The position numbers and the translations under genes are program-made. The notes beneath the pieces are model-generated. The model searched no databases, was not told the origin of the DNA, and worked only from the letters and a program-made list of their open reading frames with translations. From positions 1 through 32,440 of the forward strand of contig CAMFLL010000041.1 in assembly GCA_945957405.1 (NCBI GenBank): 32,440 nt of DNA, read 5' to 3'. The stretch is from an uncultured Mycolicibacterium sp. (lineage in GTDB: Bacteria > Actinomycetota > Actinomycetes > Mycobacteriales > Mycobacteriaceae). This document shows positions 23,883-32,001 of this stretch, one piece after another (position 1 is the stretch's first letter; the number at the start of each line of letters is the position of its first letter).

Positions 23883-23911
23883 ATTCTGGATATTGTATTT
23901 TAGATTGTCAA
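23883..23911 (-). promoter_or_regulatory. Promoter of the importer operon
   Basis: On the minus strand TTGACA (23911-23906), a 17-base spacer and CAGAAT (23888-23883) give a well-spaced sigma-70-type promoter in an unusually AT-rich patch. ATTGT occurs twice on the plus strand, 12 bp apart (23892 and 23904), and may be a binding site for a regulator such as the AraC protein encoded upstream. Confidence 0.5.
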
Positions 23912-23982
23912 GAGTTGCTCGGTTTCGACGATGTTGCGGTATGACGGTAGGGCGGGGGCGTCGAATATGCCTCGCGCGCTTG

Positions 23983-24020
23983 GTAACCCGACCGTGCCCA
24001 CGATTCCGGGACCGGGTTAC
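23983..24020 (-). terminator. Possible hairpin terminator after the cupin gene
   Basis: GTAACCCG (23983-23990) pairs with CGGGTTAC (24013-24020) around a 22-base loop. The stem begins at the cupin stop codon. There is no U-tract, so termination is uncertain, but it separates the cupin gene from the importer promoter. Confidence 0.35.
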
Positions 24021-24475
24021 AGCGCGTACAGGCCAGGCAGGTTTACGACAATCGCCTCCTGGCTACTTCGCGCAATCACGAGTTCCGCCGGTGTTGTCGG
24101 GTCGGGGTTCTCCTCCCGGTGGGGAAGGTGCGGGGGCACGAAGATGTAATCTCCGGGTCCGGTGCGGACGCGAACCTCGTCCACCCCGTCGAAGTAGACG
24201 AATTCGGGATTTCCCGCGCGGATGTAGATCATGGTCTCGGAGTCACCATGGTGGTGGTTGGCGGACGCGCTGCTGGGCGCGGCCACCGTCTCGCCCATCC
24301 ACATCTTCGTGCTGCCCACGGTGGCTCCGCTGAGCGCGGCGAAGCGCTGCATGCCTTCGGTCTGGGCCGTACCCGCGTCGAGTTCCGAGGACTTCACGTG
24401 GCGCACTCGATTCAGTGGCGGACCCGCCGCGGCGTCGGCGGAGAAGTCGGGGTGGAAACCGTCGGGGCCAGCCAT
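24017..24475 (-). CDS. Cupin domain protein
   Basis: A 152-residue single-domain cupin. Motif 1 is ASANHHHGDSETMIYIRAG with His74, His76 and Glu80 as metal ligands. Motif 2 is GPGDYIFVPPHLPHRE with His119. A divalent metal is therefore expected. It may be an isomerase, a dioxygenase or a ligand-binding protein; the sequence does not decide. ATG 24475 is preferred over a longer open frame because the conserved part starts there and the upstream segment runs into the AraC gene. It lies 37 bases after the AraC regulator and is probably co-transcribed with it. Confidence 0.85.
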   Translation of the reverse strand: MAGPDGFHPDFSADAAAGPPLNRVRHVKSSELDAGTAQTEGMQRFAALSGATVGSTKMWMGETVAAPSSASANHHHGDSETMIYIRAGNPEFVYFDGVDEVRVRTGPGDYIFVPPHLPHREENPDPTTPAELVIARSSQEAIVVNLPGLYAL

Positions 24476-24512
24476 GTGGTTCACCGTAGACCCGTAACCC
24501 TGGACTGGGGAC

Positions 24513-25460
24513 TCACTCTCGGAGCGTCTTGGAGGGGTCGCGTCCGTAGGCCTGGCGGTAGTACGCGGCGAACCGCCCGCCGTGGACGAAGCCCCATCGA
24601 TGGGCGACGGAGGCCACGGTCGCGTTGTCGGGATCGGCCGCAGCCAGGTCGCAGTGCGCGTGGTGCAGTCGGACCCGGCGGACATAGGTCATCGGTGTGC
24701 AATCCAGGTGCTGGCGGAACATGTACTGCACAGCTCGCGGGGTGACCCGAAGTGCCGCGGCGATGTCGGCGAGGGTGATGTCGGTGTCGATGTTCTCCTC
24801 GATGAACGCAACGGCGCGGGGGACCAGGGTGGATGTGTCGGAGTTGCGATCGGCTGCCGTCGGGACCATCGCGGCGTTGCTGGGAAAGGTCGCCAAGACG
24901 GCGGCCGCGAGATGCGACGACGCCGTCGACACCACCAGCGGCGACGAGCGGGCGCTGGGGTTGGCAAGGACGTGGACACGGAGATAGTCGATCAGGTCGA
25001 AGAGGTGGCGCGCGGCAGCCTCGGAGACGGGCCGGTGCCCGGTGATCTCCACCGTGGGCCGGCGACGGGAGGGCATCGGCGTGGCGACGCTGTCGAGCAG
25101 GCCGGGGTCGAACATCGCCACGTCGTACTTGGCGCAGGTGCGTCCGGAATAGGGCAGCTCAGGTGGCGACAGGAAGGTCACGTCGCCGGGCAGGAACAGA
25201 TCAGACGGGGCGCCGATGAAGTTCTCTTCGATATAGCCCTGGTGCACCCGAACCAGGCAGATGCGGTTCAGCGGCGCTGCGCGGTAATCCAGTTCGTAGT
25301 CGAATTCGAGGTCATCGAAATTCACCGTGCCCAACCAGCGCCGCGACACCCGGGTGCGTGACTGCTCGCTGTCACTGCCGATCCGCATACGTGCGTAGGT
25401 GGCACTGAGGAACTCCTCGGATTCACCGAGGTCAGTGCTCTCGAAAACCACGTCCTGCAT
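24513..25460 (-). CDS. AraC family transcriptional regulator
   Basis: A 315-residue protein. The N-terminal part (about 1-190) resembles the ligand-binding beta domain of the AlkR/FeaR-like AraC group. The C-terminal double helix-turn-helix (about 210-313) reads ITLADIAAALRVTPRAVQYMFRQHLDCTPMTYVRRVRLHHAHCDL and then VASVAHRWGFVHGGRFAAYYRQAYGRDPSKTLRE, the standard AraC ending. ATG 25460 has GAGGGAG upstream. With the cupin and the importer operon on the same strand downstream, it probably activates that set in response to the transported compound. Confidence 0.92.
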   Translation of the reverse strand: MQDVVFESTDLGESEEFLSATYARMRIGSDSEQSRTRVSRRWLGTVNFDDLEFDYELDYRAAPLNRICLVRVHQGYIEENFIGAPSDLFLPGDVTFLSPPELPYSGRTCAKYDVAMFDPGLLDSVATPMPSRRRPTVEITGHRPVSEAAARHLFDLIDYLRVHVLANPSARSSPLVVSTASSHLAAAVLATFPSNAAMVPTAADRNSDTSTLVPRAVAFIEENIDTDITLADIAAALRVTPRAVQYMFRQHLDCTPMTYVRRVRLHHAHCDLAAADPDNATVASVAHRWGFVHGGRFAAYYRQAYGRDPSKTLRE

Positions 25461-25624
25461 TGCGCTCCCTCAAGAGCAACCGCGACCATCACTGGTGAAC
25501 AGCCGCTCGACCAGGATCGAGTCTGCCCGACCGGTGGCCGTCATGGGCGGGAAAATCCAGGTGCAACCCGCGGCGTGACGTGTCGGCGGGTGTGGCAGGC
25601 CCGGGCGGGGGAACACAGCAAGGT

Positions 25625-26374
25625 ATGGCGCGGCTGCGGGTATTCATCCACGAGCATCTCTCTGCGGCCGACGAGCGATTCGGCTTGCGACTCGGCGCAG
25701 GTCTGGCCGGCACCTTCGGCGCCGCCACGATCTTCGGGGTGCTCCTGGTGCTCGTTCGGACCGGTTGGGCGCCGTTGCACAACGTGGATACCGGCACCGC
25801 CCAGGCGTTGCGGCGCATCGACGACTCGAATCCCGAACTCGTCAAGACGGCCGAGGTCCTCAGCCGGGTGTTCGACCCGAACGTGTTCCGCGTCCTGCTC
25901 ACGGTGATCGCGATCGCGTACCTGACCCGCGGTGAACGACGCCATGCAGCGTGGCTGCTCACCACCGTCTGGGGCGGGGCCGCTCTCGGGTTCACACTGA
26001 AACTCGCCGTCGGCCGGGCCCGTCCCGTCCTGCCGGATCCGGTCGCGTCGGCGCCCGGTCTGTCGTTCCCCTCCGGTCATGCCCTCGGCGCGTCGGTCGG
26101 CTGCTGTCTCCTACTACTGCTGACGCTGCGCCTTCTGCCGCGCCGCGGTCGCGTCGCGGCAGTGATCGTGGCCGTCCTCATCGTGTGCGCGGTCGCACTC
26201 GCGCGGGTGGTGCTCGGTGTGCATTTCCTCAGCGACGTGCTGGCCGGGGTCATGCTCGGGGTGGTGTGGGTGGCGGTGACGACATGGGCGTACGTCGCGT
26301 GGCGCCGTGAGACCGGGCAACCGGTCGAGCGGCCCGTGGAAGTGGGCAGCGCCGAACGGGCCCCGCATCAGTGA
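25625..26374 (+). CDS. PAP2 family membrane phosphatase
   Basis: A 249-residue membrane protein with five or six hydrophobic segments and the full phosphatase triad. C1 is KLAVGRARP (Lys126, Arg133, Pro134), C2 is PSGH (149-152) and C3 is ARVVLGVHFLSD (Arg194, His200, Asp204). It should dephosphorylate a lipid phosphate such as phosphatidic acid or a polyprenyl diphosphate, with the active site facing outward. ATG 25625 is chosen; GTG 25580 is an in-frame alternative. It is the first gene of a run with a second PAP2, a lipid kinase and YihY. Confidence 0.88.
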   Translation: MARLRVFIHEHLSAADERFGLRLGAGLAGTFGAATIFGVLLVLVRTGWAPLHNVDTGTAQALRRIDDSNPELVKTAEVLSRVFDPNVFRVLLTVIAIAYLTRGERRHAAWLLTTVWGGAALGFTLKLAVGRARPVLPDPVASAPGLSFPSGHALGASVGCCLLLLLTLRLLPRRGRVAAVIVAVLIVCAVALARVVLGVHFLSDVLAGVMLGVVWVAVTTWAYVAWRRETGQPVERPVEVGSAERAPHQ

Positions 26375-26419
26375 GCCGAAGTTGCGCGGCGCGGATGCCC
26401 ACGCACGAGTAAACACGCC

Positions 26420-27160
26420 GTGATCGGGTATTTCCGAGAGGTGCGCGCACACGGTGTCGGGGGCGTCGTACGGGACGTGCGGTGGCTTCTCGTCCCGGCT
26501 CTGGGGCTTGTGACGTTCATGGTCGTGTTGGGGCATCTGGTCACTGACAAGTTGCCGTCGAGTGCCGTCGGTCGATGGGACACTGATATCCCACGGCGGC
26601 TCGTGGCATACCGTGCTCAAGGCGGTGTCGAGGAGAGCAAGTTCATCACCATGTTGTCGGCGACGCCGACAATCATCGTCCTGACCGTGCTGACGGTCAT
26701 CGGGTTCCGGTGGGCATTCGGCCGATGGCGTGAATCGCTGTTCGTCATCTACGCGGTCGTCGGCGAGACCGCCGTCTTCACTGCGACGACAGTGTTCGTC
26801 CACCGCCCGCGGCCGGACGTCCCTCGCCTCGACGCTGCGCCCCCGACATCCTCGTTCCCGTCGGGCCATACCGCTGCGGCGGTCTGCTTCTACGGCGCGA
26901 TCGCCGCCGTCGTCATCTGGCACAGCCGTCACCGTTGGATCACGCTCGCGGTTGTATTGGTCTGTGCGGCAGTTCCATTGGCTGTTGCAAGCAGCCGGGT
27001 CTACCGCGGGATGCACTATCCGACCGACGTGCTCTCGGGTGCGCTGCTGGGGGCGATCTGGTTGAGCATCGTGATCGTCTATGTGCGCAGCCACGGCGCC
27101 GGCGGCCGCCGTGGCGCTGACGCCGATGCCTATGCCGACCGGAAGTTGGTGAGGGGCTGA
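26420..27160 (+). CDS. PAP2 family membrane protein with an altered first motif
   Basis: A 246-residue membrane protein. C2 PSGH (147-150) and C3 SRVYRGMHYPTD (Arg193, His199, Asp203) are intact. In C1 (HRPRP, Arg131, Pro132) the conserved lysine is replaced by Thr124. Catalytic His and Asp remain, so it may still be active with different phosphate binding. The GTG start at 26420 has no strong ribosome site. Its stop overlaps the lipid-kinase ATG (TGATG), so the two are coupled. It is a distant paralogue of the preceding PAP2 protein. Confidence 0.87.
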   Translation: MIGYFREVRAHGVGGVVRDVRWLLVPALGLVTFMVVLGHLVTDKLPSSAVGRWDTDIPRRLVAYRAQGGVEESKFITMLSATPTIIVLTVLTVIGFRWAFGRWRESLFVIYAVVGETAVFTATTVFVHRPRPDVPRLDAAPPTSSFPSGHTAAAVCFYGAIAAVVIWHSRHRWITLAVVLVCAAVPLAVASSRVYRGMHYPTDVLSGALLGAIWLSIVIVYVRSHGAGGRRGADADAYADRKLVRG

Positions 27161-28053
27161 TGCGGGCGGCCGTCGTCATCAACCCGGTCAAGTCGGACGT
27201 GGCCGCGGTGGTGGACCGGATCGACCAGACGCTTGCGGCGGCTGGCTGGGAACCCGCACTCTGGCTGGAAACCACGCCGCAGGATCCGGGACAGGACAAG
27301 GCACGTGCCGCCGTCGAGTCGGATGCGGCGCTGGTGATGATCTGCGGCGGCGACGGCACCGTGCTGGCGTGCCTCGGCGCCCTGTCGGGATCCGGAGTGC
27401 CCGTTGCGATCCTGCCCGTCGGCAGTGGCAACCTGCTCGCGCGAAACCTCGGGATTCCACTCGATCTCGATGCGGCGTTGGCGGTGGCCGTCCGCGGAAG
27501 CGACCGTCGCATCGACCTGGGGCTCGTCGACGATGTGCCGTTCGCGGTGATGGCCGGAATGGGATTCGACGCGGCCATGATGGCCGATACCACCGAACGG
27601 ATGAAGCGGTTCGCCGGCTGGCCCGCGTACATCGTGAGCGCCGTGCGGCACCTCAGGGATCCGGTCATGCGGGTGCAGTTGCAGATCGATGACGGCCCGC
27701 CGCTGCGCCGCGCGGCGCGCACGGTGCTCGTCGGCAACATCGGCCAGCTCGAAGGCGGTCTGGAGTTGCTTCCTGATGCGGCGGCCGACGACGGGATTCT
27801 CGACGTGGTTGTTGTTGCGCCGCGGACACTTCGCGATTGGCTTCGCGTGATCTACCGGGTGGTCCGACGCTCACACACCCAGGACCGTCGTCTGGAACGG
27901 TTTCGGGGGCAGGTGATCTCAGTCGAAGCGGACCGCGTATCGCCCCGCCAGATGGATGGTGAGGTGATCGCCGACGGCCGCGGTTTCGACGTGTGCGTTG
28001 CGCCAGGAGCTCTCCTGGTGCGGGTGCCGCAGTCCGCGGCGGCGGCCGCATGA
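27160..28053 (+). CDS. Diacylglycerol kinase family lipid kinase
   Basis: A 297-residue protein of the DAGK catalytic family (DgkB/YegS type). GGDGT (63-67) binds the nucleotide phosphate. ILPVGSGNLLARNLGIP (about 84-100) is the second signature, and QMDGE in the C-terminal beta domain is the typical late motif. It should phosphorylate a membrane lipid such as diacylglycerol or a long-chain base with ATP. Coupled to a PAP2 phosphatase gene (opposite reaction), it suggests a lipid phosphorylation-dephosphorylation cycle. Confidence 0.92.
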   Translation: MRAAVVINPVKSDVAAVVDRIDQTLAAAGWEPALWLETTPQDPGQDKARAAVESDAALVMICGGDGTVLACLGALSGSGVPVAILPVGSGNLLARNLGIPLDLDAALAVAVRGSDRRIDLGLVDDVPFAVMAGMGFDAAMMADTTERMKRFAGWPAYIVSAVRHLRDPVMRVQLQIDDGPPLRRAARTVLVGNIGQLEGGLELLPDAAADDGILDVVVVAPRTLRDWLRVIYRVVRRSHTQDRRLERFRGQVISVEADRVSPRQMDGEVIADGRGFDVCVAPGALLVRVPQSAAAAA

Positions 28054-28083
28054 CGAGCGTTCGGTGACGGGCAGGAGTATCAC

Positions 28084-29181
28084 ATGGGCACCGCGACACG
28101 TGTGCCGGAGACGATCTCGATATCTGGTGACGAACTCTCCGCCGACGATGCCGTGACCGCGCTTCGGCGCTACGGGCGGTGGAACCTGGTCAAGGACTCG
28201 TTCGTGCGGTTCCGGTACGCCGACGGCTTTTCGCATTCACGCGCGTTGGCGCTGCAACTGTGCCTCTCGTTCATCCCGTTGATCATCGCTGTCGTCGGGT
28301 TGGCCAGCGCAGTGCACGCGGAGAACGTGGCGAAGGTGATCATCCAGACCGTGGCGGGAGTGCTGCCCGGTAAGGATCAGGGCGACATGGTGGAACAGGC
28401 CGCGCAACGGACGCAAGAGCAGGGCGTGACCGCGGGGCATCTGGCGTTGTGGTTCGGTCTGGTCGCCGCCATCGTCGCGCTGACCACGGCGATGGGTCAG
28501 ATCGAGCGGGGCGCCAACCGCATCTACGGCATCGAGCGCGACCGGCCCGCGCCGGCGAAGTACGGGCGGGCACTGCTGATGGCGCTGACCGCAGGTCTGC
28601 TGCTGCAGTTGGGATTCGTTGTCATCATCGCGGGCGATGCGCTCGGCGAGGCGCTCGGCGCGACCTACGGCCTGGGAGCCACATTCCGGACGTGGTGGAC
28701 GATCGGCAGCTGGCCGGTCGGGATTCTGCTGGCCTGGGCGTCGTTCACCGTCATCATCCTGCGGGCGCCGCGACGGCGGCAGCCGGGGTTCTCCTGGCTG
28801 GCGTTCGGGTCAGGCGTCTCACTTGCACTGTGGCTGTTGCTGACTGGGCTGCTTGCGCTGTATGTGGTCAGGAGCGGATCGTTCGGCAACACCTACGGGC
28901 CCTTGACGGGCATCTTCGCGCTGCTGCTGTGGGCGAACCTCTCGTCGGTCGCGCTGTTCCTCGGCGTCGCATTCGCAGCGCAGCTCGAGGCGGTACGTGC
29001 GGGCTCACCAGAGCCGCAATCCGGGGACCCGCTGGCGCCCGACGGTCCGTCCTCGCCGGGCGGACAATTACTCGGACCCCGAGGCGCACACGGCGTTCCA
29101 GGCGGCGCGCGCCAGCCAGAGCTCCGAGAGGTCGGACACGCGGCGCACGCTGCGCCCGGTGAGCGACTCGACCTGCCGTAG
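28084..29181 (+). CDS. YihY/BrkB family membrane protein with an extended C-terminus
   Basis: A 365-residue protein with about six transmembrane segments. FSHSRALALQLCLSFIPLIIAVVGLAS, the GANRIYGIERDRP loop and GPLTGIFALLLWANLSSVALFLGVAFAAQLEAVRAG are typical of YihY/BrkB (UPF0761). The function is not firmly known. It lies 30 bases after the lipid kinase. The last about 38 residues are read from DNA antisense to the PucR gene (114-base overlap) and look low-complexity (Pro, Gly, Ala, His), so the original stop was probably lost. The membrane core seems complete. Confidence 0.85.
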   Translation: MGTATRVPETISISGDELSADDAVTALRRYGRWNLVKDSFVRFRYADGFSHSRALALQLCLSFIPLIIAVVGLASAVHAENVAKVIIQTVAGVLPGKDQGDMVEQAAQRTQEQGVTAGHLALWFGLVAAIVALTTAMGQIERGANRIYGIERDRPAPAKYGRALLMALTAGLLLQLGFVVIIAGDALGEALGATYGLGATFRTWWTIGSWPVGILLAWASFTVIILRAPRRRQPGFSWLAFGSGVSLALWLLLTGLLALYVVRSGSFGNTYGPLTGIFALLLWANLSSVALFLGVAFAAQLEAVRAGSPEPQSGDPLAPDGPSSPGGQLLGPRGAHGVPGGARQPELREVGHAAHAAPGERLDLP

Positions 29182-30468
29182 CCGGTAGGCGAGCGTCTGC
29201 CGGTGTACGCCCAGTTCGTCGGCCGTGGCCTGCCATTGCAGGTCGTGCTCGAGCAGGGCGAACAGCGACGTGCGCAGGCTCTCATGGGCGCCGTCGGCAA
29301 GTGGGCCGAGAACGTCGGCGACAATGCGCTTCGACTCCGATCGAGAGCGCGCGACGAGCGTCACCCGGATGCCCCGGAACGTGCTCCACGTTTCGCGTGT
29401 GGCCACCGCGTCGGACAGGGCCGACAGTGCTTCATCGACCGCGCCGGCGAGATCGGCGAACGTCGTCTGCTCGCTTGACGAACCGCCTGGATGTCCCAGC
29501 TCGTCGAGAGCGCACCGCAACCGGTCGAGATCGGAGCCGCTGGCGACGGCAATGGTGGCACTCTTCCATCGCGTGAGCAGCGGACGCGCTCCGGCGAGTG
29601 CGAGCGCAAGCGCGAGGCGGTCATGGGCCGCTTCGGGCGCCGCGACGACGCGAAACACGCCATCGGGCGCGAGCCAGGCGCCGCCGTCGATGTCGTGCTT
29701 GCGGATGGCGCCGCTCAACGCGAGTCTCAGCCGGGCCTCGCCCGCGGTCACCTCGGCGAGCGCCTGCTGCAGCAGTGCGTTCGCGTCGACCGTCAGGATC
29801 TGCTTGAGGTGGATGAGGGTGAGGGCGTCGAGGCTGCTTCCGGCGCCGACCACAAGGCGCGTGGGGCGCACTGTGTCGAGTGCGTGCGACCGGAGCTGAT
29901 CGTGCGGCAGGGCCTGGTCGCCGATGACCGTCGCGCCGGTCTCCACGTCGATGACCGCGATGAGCGCGTCGCACAGCTCGGCGACCCACCGACCGGACCG
30001 CTTGGCCGCTGAATCTTGTTGGGCTGCAGCCTGATAGAGGCGCGAAAGGACGAGCACGCTCCGTGACTGTTCGCTCGCGTTCGCGGCGGCGACCGTCCGC
30101 GCGATGACGGCGAACGGAGTGCTCGGCCCTGTCGAGAGGATGGGGAAGCCACACGCGTCTGCTTCGTCGCGCATCTCCTGGGTGAACGGCGGTGTGATGC
30201 CGTCCTCGCCGACCGTCATTCCGACGATCCCCGCGGCGGATGCGCGCTGGACGAAATCGCGCTGACCCTCGGCATCGGCCGGCAGACCCAGACCCACCGT
30301 CATGAGCAGTTCGCCCGGTCCGAGCCAGGTCCATGGGGCGGCCATCTCGCTGGTCTGCGCCCAGCGCACGGTCTGCTCGAGCCCCGACGCTCCCGCGATG
30401 ACCCTCGTGTCCAGGATCGGATCGGCGATGAGTGCGGCGAGGGTGAGATTCGCGGTCATGCCCGCCAT
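29068..30468 (-). CDS. PucR-type transcriptional regulator of the amine oxidase genes
   Basis: A 466-residue protein. The N-terminal PucR domain contains VRWAQTSEMAAPWTWLGPGELLMTVGLGLP and ends near residue 130. A central region follows, and a C-terminal HTH (about 405-460) reads WQATADELGVHRQTLAYRLRQVESLTG. ATG at 30468 or a second ATG 9 bases later may be used. It is divergent from the amine oxidase gene across about 126 bases, so it most likely controls that gene in response to an amine. Its 3' end overlaps YihY by 114 bases. Confidence 0.88.
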   Translation of the reverse strand: MAGMTANLTLAALIADPILDTRVIAGASGLEQTVRWAQTSEMAAPWTWLGPGELLMTVGLGLPADAEGQRDFVQRASAAGIVGMTVGEDGITPPFTQEMRDEADACGFPILSTGPSTPFAVIARTVAAANASEQSRSVLVLSRLYQAAAQQDSAAKRSGRWVAELCDALIAVIDVETGATVIGDQALPHDQLRSHALDTVRPTRLVVGAGSSLDALTLIHLKQILTVDANALLQQALAEVTAGEARLRLALSGAIRKHDIDGGAWLAPDGVFRVVAAPEAAHDRLALALALAGARPLLTRWKSATIAVASGSDLDRLRCALDELGHPGGSSSEQTTFADLAGAVDEALSALSDAVATRETWSTFRGIRVTLVARSRSESKRIVADVLGPLADGAHESLRTSLFALLEHDLQWQATADELGVHRQTLAYRLRQVESLTGRSVRRVSDLSELWLARAAWNAVCASGSE

Positions 30469-30594
30469 TCTCGTACACGATGCGTAATACCCATGGATAA
30501 TTTGACCACTGAATTCATCAAGGTGGACAGTGTTCCGCGCGGTGCTGACTCTCTACGCTTACGGAAACATCCAGGAAGTAGAAGGGGCCTCGAC

Positions 30595-31932
30595 ATGGGG
30601 AACGGAACGGAAGCCACCGAAGCTGTGGACGTCATCGTCGTCGGAGCCGGACTGGCGGGCTTGACCGCGGCCCGCGAGCTCGGACGGGCAGGCCTGGACG
30701 TCACGGTGCTCGAAGCGAGGGATCGCATCGGCGGGCGCCTCTACACCGACGACCGACTCGGCGTGAAACTCGAGCTCGGCGGCAACTGGATGCACTGGGT
30801 ACAGCCGCACGTGTGGTCGGAGGTCAATCGGTACGGGCTGCGCGCCGACCGCGGACCCCGATCCGAGGAAACGTACTGGTTCGCGAACGGTGAAGTGCAA
30901 CGCGGTGACCTCGCCGGGTTCATGGAGCTCATCGACCCGGGCATGCGGGCGCTTGTCGGCGAGAGCGGCAAGATCCTGCCCCGTCCCGATCAGGTCGCGA
31001 CGAGTGAGGCCTTCCGCGAAGCCGACGCACGCACGCTCGAAGACGCGCTCGACGCCCTGAACCTGCCGGATGCCGAGCGGCAGGCCAACGAGGCCGCCTG
31101 GGTCGGGCACTGCAACGGACCGCTCGACCAGGTGGGGTTCGGTGCTGCCATCCGCTGGACCGCGGCGACGTCGGGCGCGTGGGAAGTCATGCACGAGGCG
31201 TCGGCCATCTACCGCCTCGCGGACGGCAACGATCAGCTCGCCAAGGCCATCGCGGGCGATATCGCCGGCGACATCCGTCTGGGCACGCCCGTGACCCGCA
31301 TCGAGCACGACGAGTCGGGCGCGACCGTCCGAACGGCATCGGGTGAAACGCTGCGCGCACGACGTGTCGTCGTGACGGTACCGATCAACATCCTGCACAA
31401 GCTCGACATCGAGCCGCCGCTGTCGCCCGTCAAACGGGCGATCAGCGAACAGGGCACCGCCTCCCAGGGCCTCAAGTTGTGGATCCGGGTCAAGGGTCCG
31501 ATCAAGCCTTTCTTCGCCTACTCGACAAAGGATCATCCGCTGTCGGTGGTGCGGACCGAGTTCGTGAACGAGGAGGACGCCGTGCTCGTCGCCTTCGGCG
31601 CCGACGCGACGCGGATCGACATCGAGATCGTCGAGGCCGTGCAGCAGGCGCTCGGCGCGTGGCGCGACGACCTGGAGGTGCTCGAGATCGCGGCCCACGA
31701 TTGGAACAACGACGAGTACTCGGGTGAGACGTGGCTCATCCAGCGCCCGGGCCAGTACACGGAGGGCCAGGCAGAGTTGCAGCGCCCGGAGGGTGCCGTG
31801 CACCTTGCCAGCAGCGATATCGCGAACCTGTGGGCGGGATTCTTCGACGGGGCGATCGAGTCGGGCACGCGCGTTGCGCGCGAGATTGCCGGCGCGCTGG
31901 GCGCAAAGGGCGGCACGATCTCCGCCCGCTGA
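30595..31932 (+). CDS. Flavin monoamine oxidase family protein
   Basis: A 445-residue FAD enzyme. The dinucleotide motif is [11 protein letters not shown] (Gly17, Gly19, Gly22), followed by EARDRIGGR and the typical [10 protein letters not shown] substrate-side strand. The C-terminal FAD-binding segment is [21 protein letters not shown]. Family members oxidise primary or polyamines to aldehydes with release of ammonia and H2O2. ATG 30595 is chosen because AAGGGG lies 7 bases upstream; an earlier in-frame ATG at 30493 would add a non-conserved basic stretch. It is followed after 68 bases by a second amine oxidase gene. Confidence 0.9.
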   Translation: MGNGTEATEAVDVIVVGAGLAGLTAARELGRAGLDVTVLEARDRIGGRLYTDDRLGVKLELGGNWMHWVQPHVWSEVNRYGLRADRGPRSEETYWFANGEVQRGDLAGFMELIDPGMRALVGESGKILPRPDQVATSEAFREADARTLEDALDALNLPDAERQANEAAWVGHCNGPLDQVGFGAAIRWTAATSGAWEVMHEASAIYRLADGNDQLAKAIAGDIAGDIRLGTPVTRIEHDESGATVRTASGETLRARRVVVTVPINILHKLDIEPPLSPVKRAISEQGTASQGLKLWIRVKGPIKPFFAYSTKDHPLSVVRTEFVNEEDAVLVAFGADATRIDIEIVEAVQQALGAWRDDLEVLEIAAHDWNNDEYSGETWLIQRPGQYTEGQAELQRPEGAVHLASSDIANLWAGFFDGAIESGTRVAREIAGALGAKGGTISAR

Positions 31933-31982
31933 GCCGACTGAGCAGTGGGCGATTCCGCCAACCGGCGCCGATGCCTGCCCGA

Positions 31983-32001
31983 CCGGGCCACAATGGCCCG
32001 G
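31983..32001. other. Perfect hairpin at the start of the second amine oxidase
   Basis: CCGGGCCA and TGGCCCGG form an 8-bp inverted repeat with a 3-base loop, ending on the GTG start codon. It could terminate the upstream transcript, hide the start codon or be an operator. No U-tract follows. Confidence 0.4.
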
